DNA from: Thiocapsa marina 5811
Lineage (GTDB): Bacteria > Pseudomonadota > Gammaproteobacteria > Chromatiales > Chromatiaceae
Reading direction: 5' to 3'
Length of the DNA stretch: 64,000 nt
Assembly (NCBI RefSeq): GCF_000223985.1
Contig: NZ_AFWV01000008.1
Coordinates: 186,001-250,000 of the forward strand
In this document: positions 35,811-44,265 of the stretch, one piece after another
Numbering within the stretch: the stretch's first letter is position 1
Layout of the letters: every line of letters starts with the position of its first letter
Translations under genes and position numbers: made by a program
The notes under the pieces: model-generated
Told to the model about the DNA's origin: nothing
Seen by the model: the letters and a program-made list of their open reading frames with translations, nothing else
Databases searched by the model: none

Positions 35811-36478
35811 TGCGCCTGCTCCTGGTCGAGGACGACGAGCGGCTTGCCGAAGGCTTGGTCGCCGCGCTGACGGGCGCGGGTTTTGTCGTGGATCACGAGG
35901 CCGACGGCGAGGTCGCCTGGTTTAAGGGCGATACCGAGAGCTATGCGGCGGCAATCCTGGATCTGGGGCTGCCGAGCATGGACGGGCTCTCGATCCTGCG
36001 CAAATGGCGGGCGAACGGGCAGCGGTTTCCGGTGCTGATCCTGACCGCGCGGGGCGACTGGCATGAACGGGTCGAGGGTATCGACGCCGGCGCCGACGAC
36101 TATCTCCCCAAGCCCTTCCGGATGGAGGAGCTGCTGGCGCGTCTGCGGGCCCTGGTCCGCCGTTCCGCCGGGCAGGCCAGCGCGGTGCTCGTCAACGGCC
36201 CGGTTGTACTCGACACCCGACGGATGGCCGTCACGGTCGAGGGTGTCCCGGTCCGCCTCTCCCCGCAGGAATACCGCCTCGTCAGCTATCTGATGCAGCA
36301 CGCCGGGCGCGTCGTTTCCCAGCTCGAGCTCACGGAGCAGCTCTATGCGCAGGACTTCGAGCGCGAGTCCAATGCCGTGGAGGTCCTGGTCGGGCGGGTG
36401 CGCCGCAAGCTCGGGGTGGATCTGATTCAGACACGGCGTGGGTTCGGGTACTTGATCGAGGAGGTCGCCGATGATTGA
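35810..36478 (+). CDS. OmpR/PhoP-type response regulator (second PepSY module)
   Basis: This 222-residue regulator has a receiver domain (MRLLLVEDDERLAEGLVAAL, phosphoacceptor in AILDLGLPSMDG, VLILTARGDWHERV, LPKPF) and a winged helix (VRLSPQEYRLVSYLMQH to TRRGFGYLIEE). It is closely similar in plan to the regulator at 23330-23992, including the GDWHERV/DAWHERV motif. The start overlaps the pepSY stop. About 220 bases separate it from the kinase, filled with short repeats. Confidence 0.93.
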   Translation: MRLLLVEDDERLAEGLVAALTGAGFVVDHEADGEVAWFKGDTESYAAAILDLGLPSMDGLSILRKWRANGQRFPVLILTARGDWHERVEGIDAGADDYLPKPFRMEELLARLRALVRRSAGQASAVLVNGPVVLDTRRMAVTVEGVPVRLSPQEYRLVSYLMQHAGRVVSQLELTEQLYAQDFERESNAVEVLVGRVRRKLGVDLIQTRRGFGYLIEEVADD

Positions 36479-36520
36479 ACCTGTTTGCGTCACCCCGACG
36501 CGCCCTGTCCGAACAGCGGT

Positions 36521-36678
36521 GTAGGGTGCGGTGAGGTACGAACCGCACCGATTGACGCTCCGGTCGACGCACGGTGCGGTTCGTACCTCACCGCACCCTA
36601 CGCGGGCCGGAACCCGACGAGTCGACGCACGGTGCGGTTCGTACCTCACCACACCCTACGCGTGCCGGAACCCGACGA
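36521..36678. repeat. REP-like inverted/tandem repeat between regulator and kinase genes
   Basis: GTAGGGTGCGGTGAGGTACG begins a 29-base unit at 36521-36549. Its reverse complement is at 36573-36601 and again, with one change, at 36631-36659. The last two lie in a nearly perfect 58-base tandem duplication (36563-36620 and 36621-36678) starting GTCGACGCACGG. This is REP/BIME-like DNA that can form hairpins between the second response regulator and its kinase. It may attenuate or stabilise the transcript. Confidence 0.85.
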
Positions 36679-36700
36679 GTTGCGCGGGACGGGTTTTAAC

Positions 36701-38077
36701 ATGACCCGCCGCTCGCTGCGCGCTCGTCTCTGGATCGGCGCCGCGCTCTCGATCACGTTGGCCCTGGCGGTCTCGGGCCTCGGCCTCTTGACCCTCTTCG
36801 AGCGCCATGTCGAGCGTCGTATCGGCGAGGAGCTGCGGGCGCAGCTCAACCAGCTCGCCGCGGCGGTGACGATCACGCAGGAGGGGGAGATCCAACTTGC
36901 CCGCGAGCCGGCCGATCCCCGTTTCGAACAGCCCTTGAGCGGGCTCTATTGGCAGATCGATGGTCCCGCCCGGCAGGGTCTGCTGCGCTCGCGCTCGCTC
37001 TGGGATCACCTGGTGGAGCTGACCGACGACGACCTGGATCCGGGCAGCGTCCACGCCCACGAGGTCATGGGTCCCGACGGGGGGGCCCTATTGGTCCGCG
37101 AGCGCCGGATTCGCTTGCAGGCGACTGACGGTCTCGCCGCCTTGCGTCTCATGGTGGGCGTCGATCGAGCGGAGCTGATCACGGCGCGGGACGCCTTCGC
37201 GGCCGACATGCTGCCCTATCTTGCCCTCATCGGGCTGGTCCTGGCGCTGGCGGCCTTCGTCCAGATTCAGACCGGTCTCGCACCGCTCGACGCGGTGCGA
37301 CGCGGTCTCGGGGAGATTCGCGCCGGCGGGACGCGGCGCCTCGGCGAAGCCTACCCGGACGAGGTCATGCCGCTGGTCGGCGAGGTCAACGCCCTGTTGG
37401 AGGCCCGTGAGCAGGCGATCGAGCGGGCACGGGCCTGGACCGCGGATCTCGCTCACGGACTCAAAACCCCGCTCGGGGCGTTGGTGGCCGATGCGCAGCG
37501 TCTGCGCGAGGATGGCAACGCACCGCTGGCCGATGACCTGGAGCACCTGGCGATGGGCATGCGGCGGCGGGTCGAGCGCGAGCTGGTCCGCGCCCGGCTG
37601 CGTTCAGGCGCCGGCGTCCAGCCGCCGGCCCATGCCGACGTGGTCGAGACCATTCACCGGCTCCTGCGCACGCTGCAACGCACCCCGGAGGGCGCGCGGC
37701 TGGACTGGCAGCTGGTCGCACCGGCGCAGGCCGGTGCCGCGGTCATCGCCGACGATCTGCTGGAGTTACTGGGAAATCTGCTCGAGAACGCGGCCAAATG
37801 GGCGCGAAACGAGGTGGACATCCGAGTCACTGCCGGCGATCGAATCGAGATCTGCATCGAAGACGACGGTCCCGGCGTACCGGCAGAGCAGACGCCGAGG
37901 CTCGGCGAGCGCGGCTTGCGGCTCGACGAGCGCAGAGAAGGCAGCGGCCTCGGACTCGCGATCGCCCGGGATGTGGTGGATGCCTACGGCGGAGCGCTCG
38001 ATTTCGAGCGCGCAAGCAAAGGCGGGCTCTCGGTCCGGGTCTGGCTGCCGATGGATCAGCGGATGTCCCCCGGTTGA
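36701..38077 (+). CDS. PhoQ-like sensor histidine kinase (second PepSY module)
   Basis: This 458-residue kinase has membrane segments near residues 12-32 and 170-190, a periplasmic sensor domain of about 135 residues, a phosphoacceptor helix with DLAHGLKTPLGALVAD (His), and HATPase_c boxes LLENAAKWA, EDDGPG and GSGLGLAIARDVV. It pairs with the regulator at 35810-36478 and parallels the kinase at 22002-23333. The ATG at 36701 is used because upstream sequence is REP repeat. The 3' end overlaps the convergent cytochrome b gene by 22 bases. Confidence 0.9.
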   Translation: MTRRSLRARLWIGAALSITLALAVSGLGLLTLFERHVERRIGEELRAQLNQLAAAVTITQEGEIQLAREPADPRFEQPLSGLYWQIDGPARQGLLRSRSLWDHLVELTDDDLDPGSVHAHEVMGPDGGALLVRERRIRLQATDGLAALRLMVGVDRAELITARDAFAADMLPYLALIGLVLALAAFVQIQTGLAPLDAVRRGLGEIRAGGTRRLGEAYPDEVMPLVGEVNALLEAREQAIERARAWTADLAHGLKTPLGALVADAQRLREDGNAPLADDLEHLAMGMRRRVERELVRARLRSGAGVQPPAHADVVETIHRLLRTLQRTPEGARLDWQLVAPAQAGAAVIADDLLELLGNLLENAAKWARNEVDIRVTAGDRIEICIEDDGPGVPAEQTPRLGERGLRLDERREGSGLGLAIARDVVDAYGGALDFERASKGGLSVRVWLPMDQRMSPG

Positions 38078-38709
38078 TCCTTGCTTAGATAGGCCTCTTC
38101 TTCCGGCGTGAGATCCACCTCGTCGAAGCCGTTGATCATCGGCATCACATGCTCGCGGAAGGAGTGGCCGATGGTCAGCATGTAGACATGGATGAGCACG
38201 AACGCGAGGATCATGAAGGCGGCTGCCGTATGCACCACGGCGACGCCGTTGAGCCATTGCGTGGCGTGGGGCACGTCGCGCCACGCGAAATAGAAGAGGT
38301 AGGCGAGTCCCGAGATCCAGATCGCCGGGAAGAGCACGATCTTCAGCATGAGATAGGCCAACGCCTGCAAAGGGTTGTGTTTGCGCCAATAGGCCTTGCG
38401 GTAGGGATGGCGCTCGCCCTTGAAGATACCGTAGCTATAGAAGCGCAGCACACCCCACATCCCCGATGCAGAGGGGATGAAGTGGCGCCAGGTGCGGGTC
38501 GTAAAGAGCCAGAACACACTGAAGATCCAGAGCAAGAGCAGCGCGAAGGCAGCAGAGGTATGCAGGGTGACGGCCTCTTCGAAGGTAAAGAGATCATGGA
38601 AACCGTGCAGCCCGAAGCCCGTGATCAGAAGTGCGACGATGAGCAGCATCTGGGACCAGTGCCAGAAGCGCTCGAACAGGCTGAAGATCTTGACGCGGCG
38701 TGTGGCCAT
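38056..38709 (-). CDS. Cytochrome b561/thiosulfate-reductase-type membrane subunit
   Basis: This is a 217-residue membrane protein with about five hydrophobic segments and histidines placed as in Ni-hydrogenase/formate dehydrogenase cytochrome b (ERFWHWSQ, TLHTSAAFA, AAAFMILAFVLIHVYML). It probably moves electrons between the quinone pool and the octaheme cytochrome whose stop overlaps its start (TGATG). The start ATG at 38709 gives the conserved RRVKIFSLFERFWHW beginning. An acidic tail (VDLTPEEEAYLSK) follows the last helix. Confidence 0.85.
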   Translation of the reverse strand: MATRRVKIFSLFERFWHWSQMLLIVALLITGFGLHGFHDLFTFEEAVTLHTSAAFALLLLWIFSVFWLFTTRTWRHFIPSASGMWGVLRFYSYGIFKGERHPYRKAYWRKHNPLQALAYLMLKIVLFPAIWISGLAYLFYFAWRDVPHATQWLNGVAVVHTAAAFMILAFVLIHVYMLTIGHSFREHVMPMINGFDEVDLTPEEEAYLSKDQPGDIR

Positions 38710-40364
38710 CAGTGGTGCTCTCCCTTGGAGCCATGGGACGGCGAGAAGAAGCGAACCAGGCCGTGGATGAGGATGCCGCCCAAGGTGCCGGCGACCAGAA
38801 GTGTGCCGATGATGTCGAGCCAACGGTTATGGTCTCGGCCCGGCATGTAGACACCCTCGACGAACTGAAGGCGGCTGTCCTGCGGCGTATGACAGTCACC
38901 GCAACCCAGCGCCTGCTCTTTGGGTGCGACCATATGGGTGATCGGCCACCAGGAGATGGTCTGGATAAAGCCGAACTCGCCTGAATAGGGCAGTCCGAAA
39001 TCGGCCATGCCTTTGGCGATGGATTTGCCCATGTCGTAGTTGCCCCAATAGGCGGCATCGTCCTCGCCCCACAGATGGGCATAGACCAGTGTGCCGTTGC
39101 CCTTGTCGTAGGGCTGCCAGGTGTGCATGCGCTTGAACGGCCAGATCCGGGATTTCGGATCCTCGCGCGAGCCGGTGAATCCGTTGATCTCGATGGACTC
39201 GGCTTGCGGATCGAATTGGGTGTCGATGGTGGTGTAGAGCATCTGGCCATCGAACCATCCGTATGCCGGCGGGAATTCCTCGTCGTAGGTGAAATTGCCC
39301 TTGATCGACTTGTAGGTGTAACGGTGGTTGCCGTTGCCCTGGATGTAGCCTTCCTCGTGATAGCCTTCGCCGTCTTTGGTCTTGCCGGCGGTGCGCCAAT
39401 CCCAATCGACCACGGTGGCGACCCCGCCGCGTGCGATCTCGGGGATGTGGCAGGTCTGGCAGGCGATGCTTTGTACATGATCGTTGAGCTTGAAGCCCGC
39501 GAGCGAGTCCACCGGATGCGGCGAGAGACCGTGACAGGATTCGCAGGTGGCCACGTCGGAGCGTTGGCCCGGCTTGCCCGTGCCCTCGGTATCCTTGGAG
39601 ACGACTTGGTAGCGGCTGCCGGCCCAGACATGGCGGTTGGTGATGTGGCAGGCCGTGCAGGCGAAGTTCAGACCGTCGACACCCATGTGGACGTCGAGTG
39701 TCCTCGGCGGGCTCTTCAAGGCCGAGGAGAGGTCGCCGTGCTTGACGTTGTCGCCGCCGCCGCCGTTGAAGTGGCAGGCCCCGCAGTTGGCCCGTTGCGG
39801 GAGCGTCACGCTCTGCGCGACCGCGGCGAGATCGATCGGGGGTTTGCCCTCGAACATGACCGAGCAGGCGGCATTGCCGGCGTTGTTCGGCGTCTTGTAA
39901 TAGGTGCCGGTGGTCTCGTGACAGACCAGACAGTCGATGTTGGTCTCGTCGGTGAAGTCGAAGCTCTCGTCCTTCCACCCGTAGCCGGCGTGGCACTGGG
40001 CACACATGCCTTCATTGCCGCGCGAATTGGTGCAGAAGTTGTTGATCAGATAGCGCTTGCCGAGCTGCTGGCCGGTCTCCTCGTTGGTGTAGGACCAGGT
40101 CCAGTGGATGTTTTGCATGAAGTGATCGCCGGCCTCGGTGTGGCAGCCGAGACAGGCGACGGTGACCTCCGGCCCGGAGCTGAACGGCCCCTTGAGCTGG
40201 TCGAATTTGGTGTGATCGGCGGTGCCGCCTTGCAGCGGGCCCGAGACCTGGGGCGGCGGAACAGCGGCTGCCGGCGGTGTCGGCCAGGTATCCCGCGCGC
40301 CGGCGTTGACGCTGAAGAGTGCGATCAGAAGAAAGCCGGCGACGGCGCCGATCGAGGCTCGCAT
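38709..40364 (-). CDS. Octaheme tetrathionate reductase-type cytochrome c with C-terminal anchor
   Basis: This 551-residue protein has a signal peptide (1-23) and eight CxxCH motifs: CLGCH, CAQCH, CLVCH, CGACH, CTACH, CESCH, CQTCH and CGDCH. The context CAQCHAGYGWKDESFDFTDE followed by CLVCHETTGTYY matches the octaheme tetrathionate reductase (OTR) family, which reduces tetrathionate, nitrite and hydroxylamine in vitro in Shewanella. OTR has a lysine-ligated active heme; the Lys in GWKDES is a candidate but this is not certain. A C-terminal membrane helix (WLDIIGTLLVAGTLGGILIHGL) anchors it, unlike soluble OTR. It is cotranscribed with a cytochrome b. Confidence 0.85.
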   Translation of the reverse strand: MRASIGAVAGFLLIALFSVNAGARDTWPTPPAAAVPPPQVSGPLQGGTADHTKFDQLKGPFSSGPEVTVACLGCHTEAGDHFMQNIHWTWSYTNEETGQQLGKRYLINNFCTNSRGNEGMCAQCHAGYGWKDESFDFTDETNIDCLVCHETTGTYYKTPNNAGNAACSVMFEGKPPIDLAAVAQSVTLPQRANCGACHFNGGGGDNVKHGDLSSALKSPPRTLDVHMGVDGLNFACTACHITNRHVWAGSRYQVVSKDTEGTGKPGQRSDVATCESCHGLSPHPVDSLAGFKLNDHVQSIACQTCHIPEIARGGVATVVDWDWRTAGKTKDGEGYHEEGYIQGNGNHRYTYKSIKGNFTYDEEFPPAYGWFDGQMLYTTIDTQFDPQAESIEINGFTGSREDPKSRIWPFKRMHTWQPYDKGNGTLVYAHLWGEDDAAYWGNYDMGKSIAKGMADFGLPYSGEFGFIQTISWWPITHMVAPKEQALGCGDCHTPQDSRLQFVEGVYMPGRDHNRWLDIIGTLLVAGTLGGILIHGLVRFFSPSHGSKGEHH

Positions 40365-40694
40365 GATGTGGCTCCGGATGGTGAGCTGAGGCCGGGTCTG
40401 CGCCCGGTCGTGGTCCGGACATGCGCTACCGCTGCCGCCCGCCCGTTTACGGTCTAGCAGATTAGTTCAGATATGGCGCCTTTTCCCTGACAAGGCGCAA
40501 TGATTTTCGCGGTAGGTGGCTTGCCTGCGCTCGGTACATCCAAGCTCGCGCGGGGCCGCGCGGGTCAGTCAAGGGGGACGAAGATCGATCTCCGGTAATA
40601 TTACCCATAAAAAGTCTGATGAATCCCTTTAAGATGACCGATGTCTCGTGCGGGGGAGTCGTCGTTTGATGCCCGTCCGTAAGCCTTCAACGGT
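40365..40694. other. Intergenic region upstream of the octaheme gene, with palindrome
   Basis: No gene is supported. A perfect 12-base palindrome GGTAATATTACC lies at 40594-40605, about 230 bases before the octaheme start and could be an operator. AT content is higher around 40590-40630 than in the flanks, consistent with a promoter area. No clear FNR or CRP box was found. Confidence 0.4.
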
Positions 40695-40890
40695 CTCAAC
40701 CGCGTCCAGAGTGACATGCGTCGTTTTCATGTTGTGTCGGGCTCGAGGATTTTTCCGACCTTCGTCGTGACGCGGTTTAGATTTTAATATTTTTGAATAT
40801 GTTAAACCGCGCCGGCTCCGACAGTTGTCGGAGCCGGCGCGGCCAAGCCAATCCAACAAGCAACGCATACGGCACCGGGTGCGGTTTAAG
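40695..40890. repeat. Dispersed TIR element, copy C
   Basis: Left end CTCAACCGCGTCC and right end GGGTGCGGTTTAAG, with CATGCGT/ACGCATAC as in copy A. AT-rich centre about 40784-40805. The GC hairpin (stem of 17 bp CCGCGCCGGCTCCGACA, about 40807-40842) is perfect. It lies only eight bases before the corrinoid-protein gene start, so it will be in the 5' leader of the methyltransferase/GGDEF operon. Confidence 0.8.
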
Positions 40891-40898
40891 AAGCAACA

Positions 40899-41552
40899 AT
40901 GACAAGCGCTGATCCCGTCGAGACCTTCCTCAATGCACTGCTGGCGATGGACCGCGTCATGGCGAAGCGCGCGCTCGGCGGGCCGGCCTCGGCGGATGTC
41001 CGGCTCGATGTCGTCGAGCGCTTGGTCGTGCCGTCCCTCGAGCGCATCGGGGACCTGTGGGAGCGCGGCGAGGTCTCGCTGTCGCAGGTCTATATGAGCG
41101 GTCGAATGTGCGAGGAGATGGTCGACGCGATCCTCCCGCCGTCCGATCCGCGTCGAGTGGATCAGCCGCCGATGGCGATCGCGGTGCTCGACGACTATCA
41201 CCTGCTTGGAAAGCGTATGGTGTACTCGGTCATGCGCGCCAGCGGCTACGAGCTGAAGGATTACGGCACGGTCGACGCCGATGCCCTGGTCGGTCGGGTT
41301 GTTCGCGACGGCATTGTCGTGCTGTTGATCTCGGTCTTGATGCTCCCCTCCGCGCTGCATATCAAAAGGGTTCGGGAGGCGCTGGGCCGGGCCGGTTCAC
41401 ATCCGTTCATCCTGGTGGGCGGCGCGCCTTTTCGTTTCGACACCGAGCTGTGGCGGGAGGTCGGCGCGGACGCCATGGCGGGCACCGCAGCCGAGGGCGT
41501 CGCCGTGGTGCGCGAGCTCCTTGATCGTTTGCCGAAGGAGCATCGCGCATGA
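40899..41552 (+). CDS. Corrinoid (B12-binding) protein of MtaC/MtbC type
   Basis: This 217-residue protein has a helical cap (residues 10-88, with ERIGDLWERGEVSLSQVYMS) and a cobalamin-binding Rossmann domain. The B12 base-off motif DxHxxG is present as DYHLLG (Asp99, His101, Gly104). The cap fits the family that receives and passes methyl groups between methyltransferases (MtaC, MtbC, MttC). It overlaps the next gene by four bases. It probably binds cobalamin and serves the methyltransferase at 41549 or senses methyl/redox state. No RamA-type activase is seen. Confidence 0.9.
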   Translation: MTSADPVETFLNALLAMDRVMAKRALGGPASADVRLDVVERLVVPSLERIGDLWERGEVSLSQVYMSGRMCEEMVDAILPPSDPRRVDQPPMAIAVLDDYHLLGKRMVYSVMRASGYELKDYGTVDADALVGRVVRDGIVVLLISVLMLPSALHIKRVREALGRAGSHPFILVGGAPFRFDTELWREVGADAMAGTAAEGVAVVRELLDRLPKEHRA

Positions 41553-42637
41553 GCGCCCGCCCCATGACCTCCCTCGAACGCGTCCTGACCACGCTTGGCC
41601 ATCGGGAGCCGGATCGGGTTCCGCTGTTCCTGTTGCTCACCATGCACGGCGCCCGAGAGCTCGGGCTCTCCCTCGAGACCTACTTCTCGCGGCCGGAGTA
41701 CGTGATCGAAGGTCAGCTGCGTCTGCGCGGCAAATATCGCAACGATTGCCTCTACCCATTCTTCTACGCTTCGGTCGAGACCGAGGCATGGGGCGGCGAT
41801 GTCTTCTACACCGACGACGGCCCGCCCAATGCCGGTCCTCCCATCATTCGGACACCGGAGCGGATCCGCACGCTCGAGCCGCCACGGGTCGCCGATTGTC
41901 CCTGCTTGCTCAAGGTGTTGGAGACCATCAGCGGCCTCAAGGCCGCTGTGGGCGACGAGGCCCCCATCATCGGCGTAGTCATGTCGCCGTTCTCGTTGCC
42001 GGTGATGCAGATGGGGTTCGAGGCGTACCTCAACCTCATGTTCGAGCAGCCGGACCTGTTCGAGCACCTGATGCGTCTGAACGAGGCCTTTTGTATCGAA
42101 TGGGCGAACGCCCAGTTGGCTGCGGGTGCTACGGCCATCTGCTATTTCGACCCGGTTTCCTCCTCGACCATCGTCTCGCCCGAGCACTTTCGCCGGACCG
42201 GACTTCAGGTCGCGATGCGCACCCTGGCCGGGATCAAGGGGCCGGTGGCGTTGCATTTCGCCTCCGGCCGCTGCATGCCGATTCTGGACGATCTTCCCCC
42301 CACCGGCGCGGCGGTCATCGGCGTGAGCATGCTCGACGATCTCGCCGCGCTCAAGCAAGCTGCGGCCGGCAAGGTCTCCTTGCTCGGAAACCTCAACGGT
42401 GTTGAGATGCGTCGGTGGACCCCGGAGCAGGCCGAGGCGCAGGTCAAGGCGGCGATTGCCGCGGCCGGACACGGCGGCGGATTCATCCTGTCGGACAACC
42501 ACGGCGAGATCCCCTACCAGGTTCCGGAAGACACCCTGCTGGCCATCTCGGAGGCGGTCCATCGCTGGGGGACCTATCCGCTCGCCGTCCCTCGCGAGCA
42601 GGCAAGCTCCTCGCCGCCGAAGGGCCCTCGGAGCTGA
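41549..42637 (+). CDS. MtaA/UroD-family methyltransferase-like protein
   Basis: This 362-residue protein is of the uroporphyrinogen decarboxylase/MtaA superfamily that moves methyl groups from methyl-corrinoid to thiols. The family fold is recognisable in REPDRVPLF at the N-terminus, IIGVVMSPFSLP, and GGGFILSDNHGEIP near residues 310-322. In MtaA the zinc is held by His-x-Cys and a distal Cys. Here the first pair reads HFASGRC (His236, Ala238, Cys242), and the distal site reads SDNHGEIP instead of a Cys motif, so the zinc site differs from MtaA. Function is therefore inferred. It overlaps the corrinoid gene and the next gene starts three bases after it. Confidence 0.8.
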   Translation: MSARPMTSLERVLTTLGHREPDRVPLFLLLTMHGARELGLSLETYFSRPEYVIEGQLRLRGKYRNDCLYPFFYASVETEAWGGDVFYTDDGPPNAGPPIIRTPERIRTLEPPRVADCPCLLKVLETISGLKAAVGDEAPIIGVVMSPFSLPVMQMGFEAYLNLMFEQPDLFEHLMRLNEAFCIEWANAQLAAGATAICYFDPVSSSTIVSPEHFRRTGLQVAMRTLAGIKGPVALHFASGRCMPILDDLPPTGAAVIGVSMLDDLAALKQAAAGKVSLLGNLNGVEMRRWTPEQAEAQVKAAIAAAGHGGGFILSDNHGEIPYQVPEDTLLAISEAVHRWGTYPLAVPREQASSSPPKGPRS

Positions 42638-42639
42638 CC

Positions 42640-44265
42640 GTGGCGGATATGCTGTGTCTGAGGGTTTGCAGCCATTTTCGAAGCGATGTCGAGACCGCGC
42701 TGGCAGGCCTCGGCGAGGAGGGTGTACGCGTCCAGGCTTACCCGGCCATCTGCACCCTGCGTCGCGGACGATGCGACCTCGCGGAGGCACGCGTGACCCC
42801 GCCGCCCGAGGGTTACGACGGTGCTTTGGTGCTCCTCGGGTGCGATGGCGAGACGCAGGCTGCGCCGCCGGATCCCCGCGTCCATTTGGTGAAGCTCGAT
42901 CACTGCGTTCACCTCTTGGCCGGTCCCGATGTCTTGGAGCCCGAGATGCAGGCCGGTGCCTATCTCGTCACGGCCGGTTGGATCAAGCAGTGGCGCGAGC
43001 ACTTGCGCGTGATGGGTTTCGATCGGGAGACGGCGGGGCAGTTTTTCCGTGAATGTACGCGTGAGCTTCTGCTCCTGGATACGGGCAACGACACCCGTGC
43101 CGTCGAGGAGCTGGAGGCCATGGCCCGGTATCTGGGTGTCCCGTGCCGCAGCCGCTATGTCGGATTGGACTATCTGAGGCTCTTCCTCTCGGGTGCCGTC
43201 GCCAAGTGGCGTCATCTCGCCGCGGAGGCAAAGACGAAAGAGGTCCTGGCCCAGGCCAACCGCAAGGTCGCCGATTACGCCATGGCCTTCGACCTGCTGG
43301 TTCGCCTGTCGCATATCACCGACGAGGAGGCCACGATCGCGGCGATTCAGGAGCTCTTCGCGATGCTCTTCGGGTGCACCAACCTGGTCTACGCCCAGGT
43401 GGATGAAGGGCGGGTCAGGGAGATCTTCGCCGCGGACGAGCGGCCGCAGGACCGTCTGGATCTGCAGCAGGCGCTCGATGCGCTGCACGAGGGCTATTTG
43501 ATCATGCCGTCCGGAAACGGCTTCTTTCTCCGGATCGACTACCAGGATGCCGTCTTGGGGTTGATGCTGGTCCGCGAGATCCCCTTCCCTGCCTATCGTG
43601 ATCAATATCTGAATCTCGGCCTGGCGATCTCCAACCTTTGCGGTTTGGCGATCTCCAACGCCCGCACCTTCGTGAAGCTTCAGGAGACCGAGCAGAACCT
43701 GCGCCGAGAGCGCGATATCAATGCCAGCCTGTTCGAGCAAGTGCGGGCCCTCGCCGATATGGATCCCCTGACGGAGCTGCTCAACCGCCGTCGTTTTTCA
43801 GAGCTTGCAGAGATCGAGTTTGCCCGTGCCAAGCGGTATTCCAAGCCGATCGCGGTGATCATGCTCGACATCGATCACTTCAAGCGGGTCAACGACACCT
43901 ACGGACACGGTGTCGGTGATCAAGTCCTCAAGGCCATTGCCGAACGGCTGCGCGCGGTTCGCGTGTCGGACATCCTGGCCCGATACGGGGGCGAGGAGCT
44001 GGTCGCGCTATGCCCGGAGACCAGCGCCCGAGAGGCCGAACGGCTCGCCGAGCGACTCCGGCTGGCACTGCGCGGGAGCGCTATCGACACGACGGAGGGG
44101 GCGATCCCGATGACGGCGAGCATCGGTGTCGCGGTGCTCGAGGACGGTGTCGACCATCTCGATGCTCTCGTCGATCGTGCCGACCAAGCGCTCTATGCCG
44201 CCAAATCCGCGGGACGTGATTGCGTTCGGGTCTACGGGAGCGGCGCGGACGTCTCCGAGCCCTGA
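42640..44265 (+). CDS. DUF1638 - GAF-like - GGDEF diguanylate cyclase
   Basis: This ~541-residue protein has an N-terminal DUF1638-type domain (residues 1-190: SHFRSDVETALAGLGEEG, DGALVLLGCDGETQ, YLVTAGWIKQW), a family seen beside corrinoid/methyltransferase systems. A coiled-coil and GAF-like domain follow (about 195-350). The GGDEF domain (365-540) has RYGGEEL as active site and RxxD I-site RVSD five residues upstream, so it should make cyclic-di-GMP and be feedback-inhibited. A GTG at 42640 (GGAG about eight bases upstream) or ATG at 42649 could start it; GTG is used. It lies three bases after the methyltransferase stop, so it is the third gene of the operon. Confidence 0.85.
   Translation: MADMLCLRVCSHFRSDVETALAGLGEEGVRVQAYPAICTLRRGRCDLAEARVTPPPEGYDGALVLLGCDGETQAAPPDPRVHLVKLDHCVHLLAGPDVLEPEMQAGAYLVTAGWIKQWREHLRVMGFDRETAGQFFRECTRELLLLDTGNDTRAVEELEAMARYLGVPCRSRYVGLDYLRLFLSGAVAKWRHLAAEAKTKEVLAQANRKVADYAMAFDLLVRLSHITDEEATIAAIQELFAMLFGCTNLVYAQVDEGRVREIFAADERPQDRLDLQQALDALHEGYLIMPSGNGFFLRIDYQDAVLGLMLVREIPFPAYRDQYLNLGLAISNLCGLAISNARTFVKLQETEQNLRRERDINASLFEQVRALADMDPLTELLNRRRFSELAEIEFARAKRYSKPIAVIMLDIDHFKRVNDTYGHGVGDQVLKAIAERLRAVRVSDILARYGGEELVALCPETSAREAERLAERLRLALRGSAIDTTEGAIPMTASIGVAVLEDGVDHLDALVDRADQALYAAKSAGRDCVRVYGSGADVSEP

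Noticed and set aside
36563-36678. 58-base tandem repeat considered as a CRISPR array.
   Set aside because: Only two units, adjacent without spacers, with internal palindromes; no cas genes nearby.
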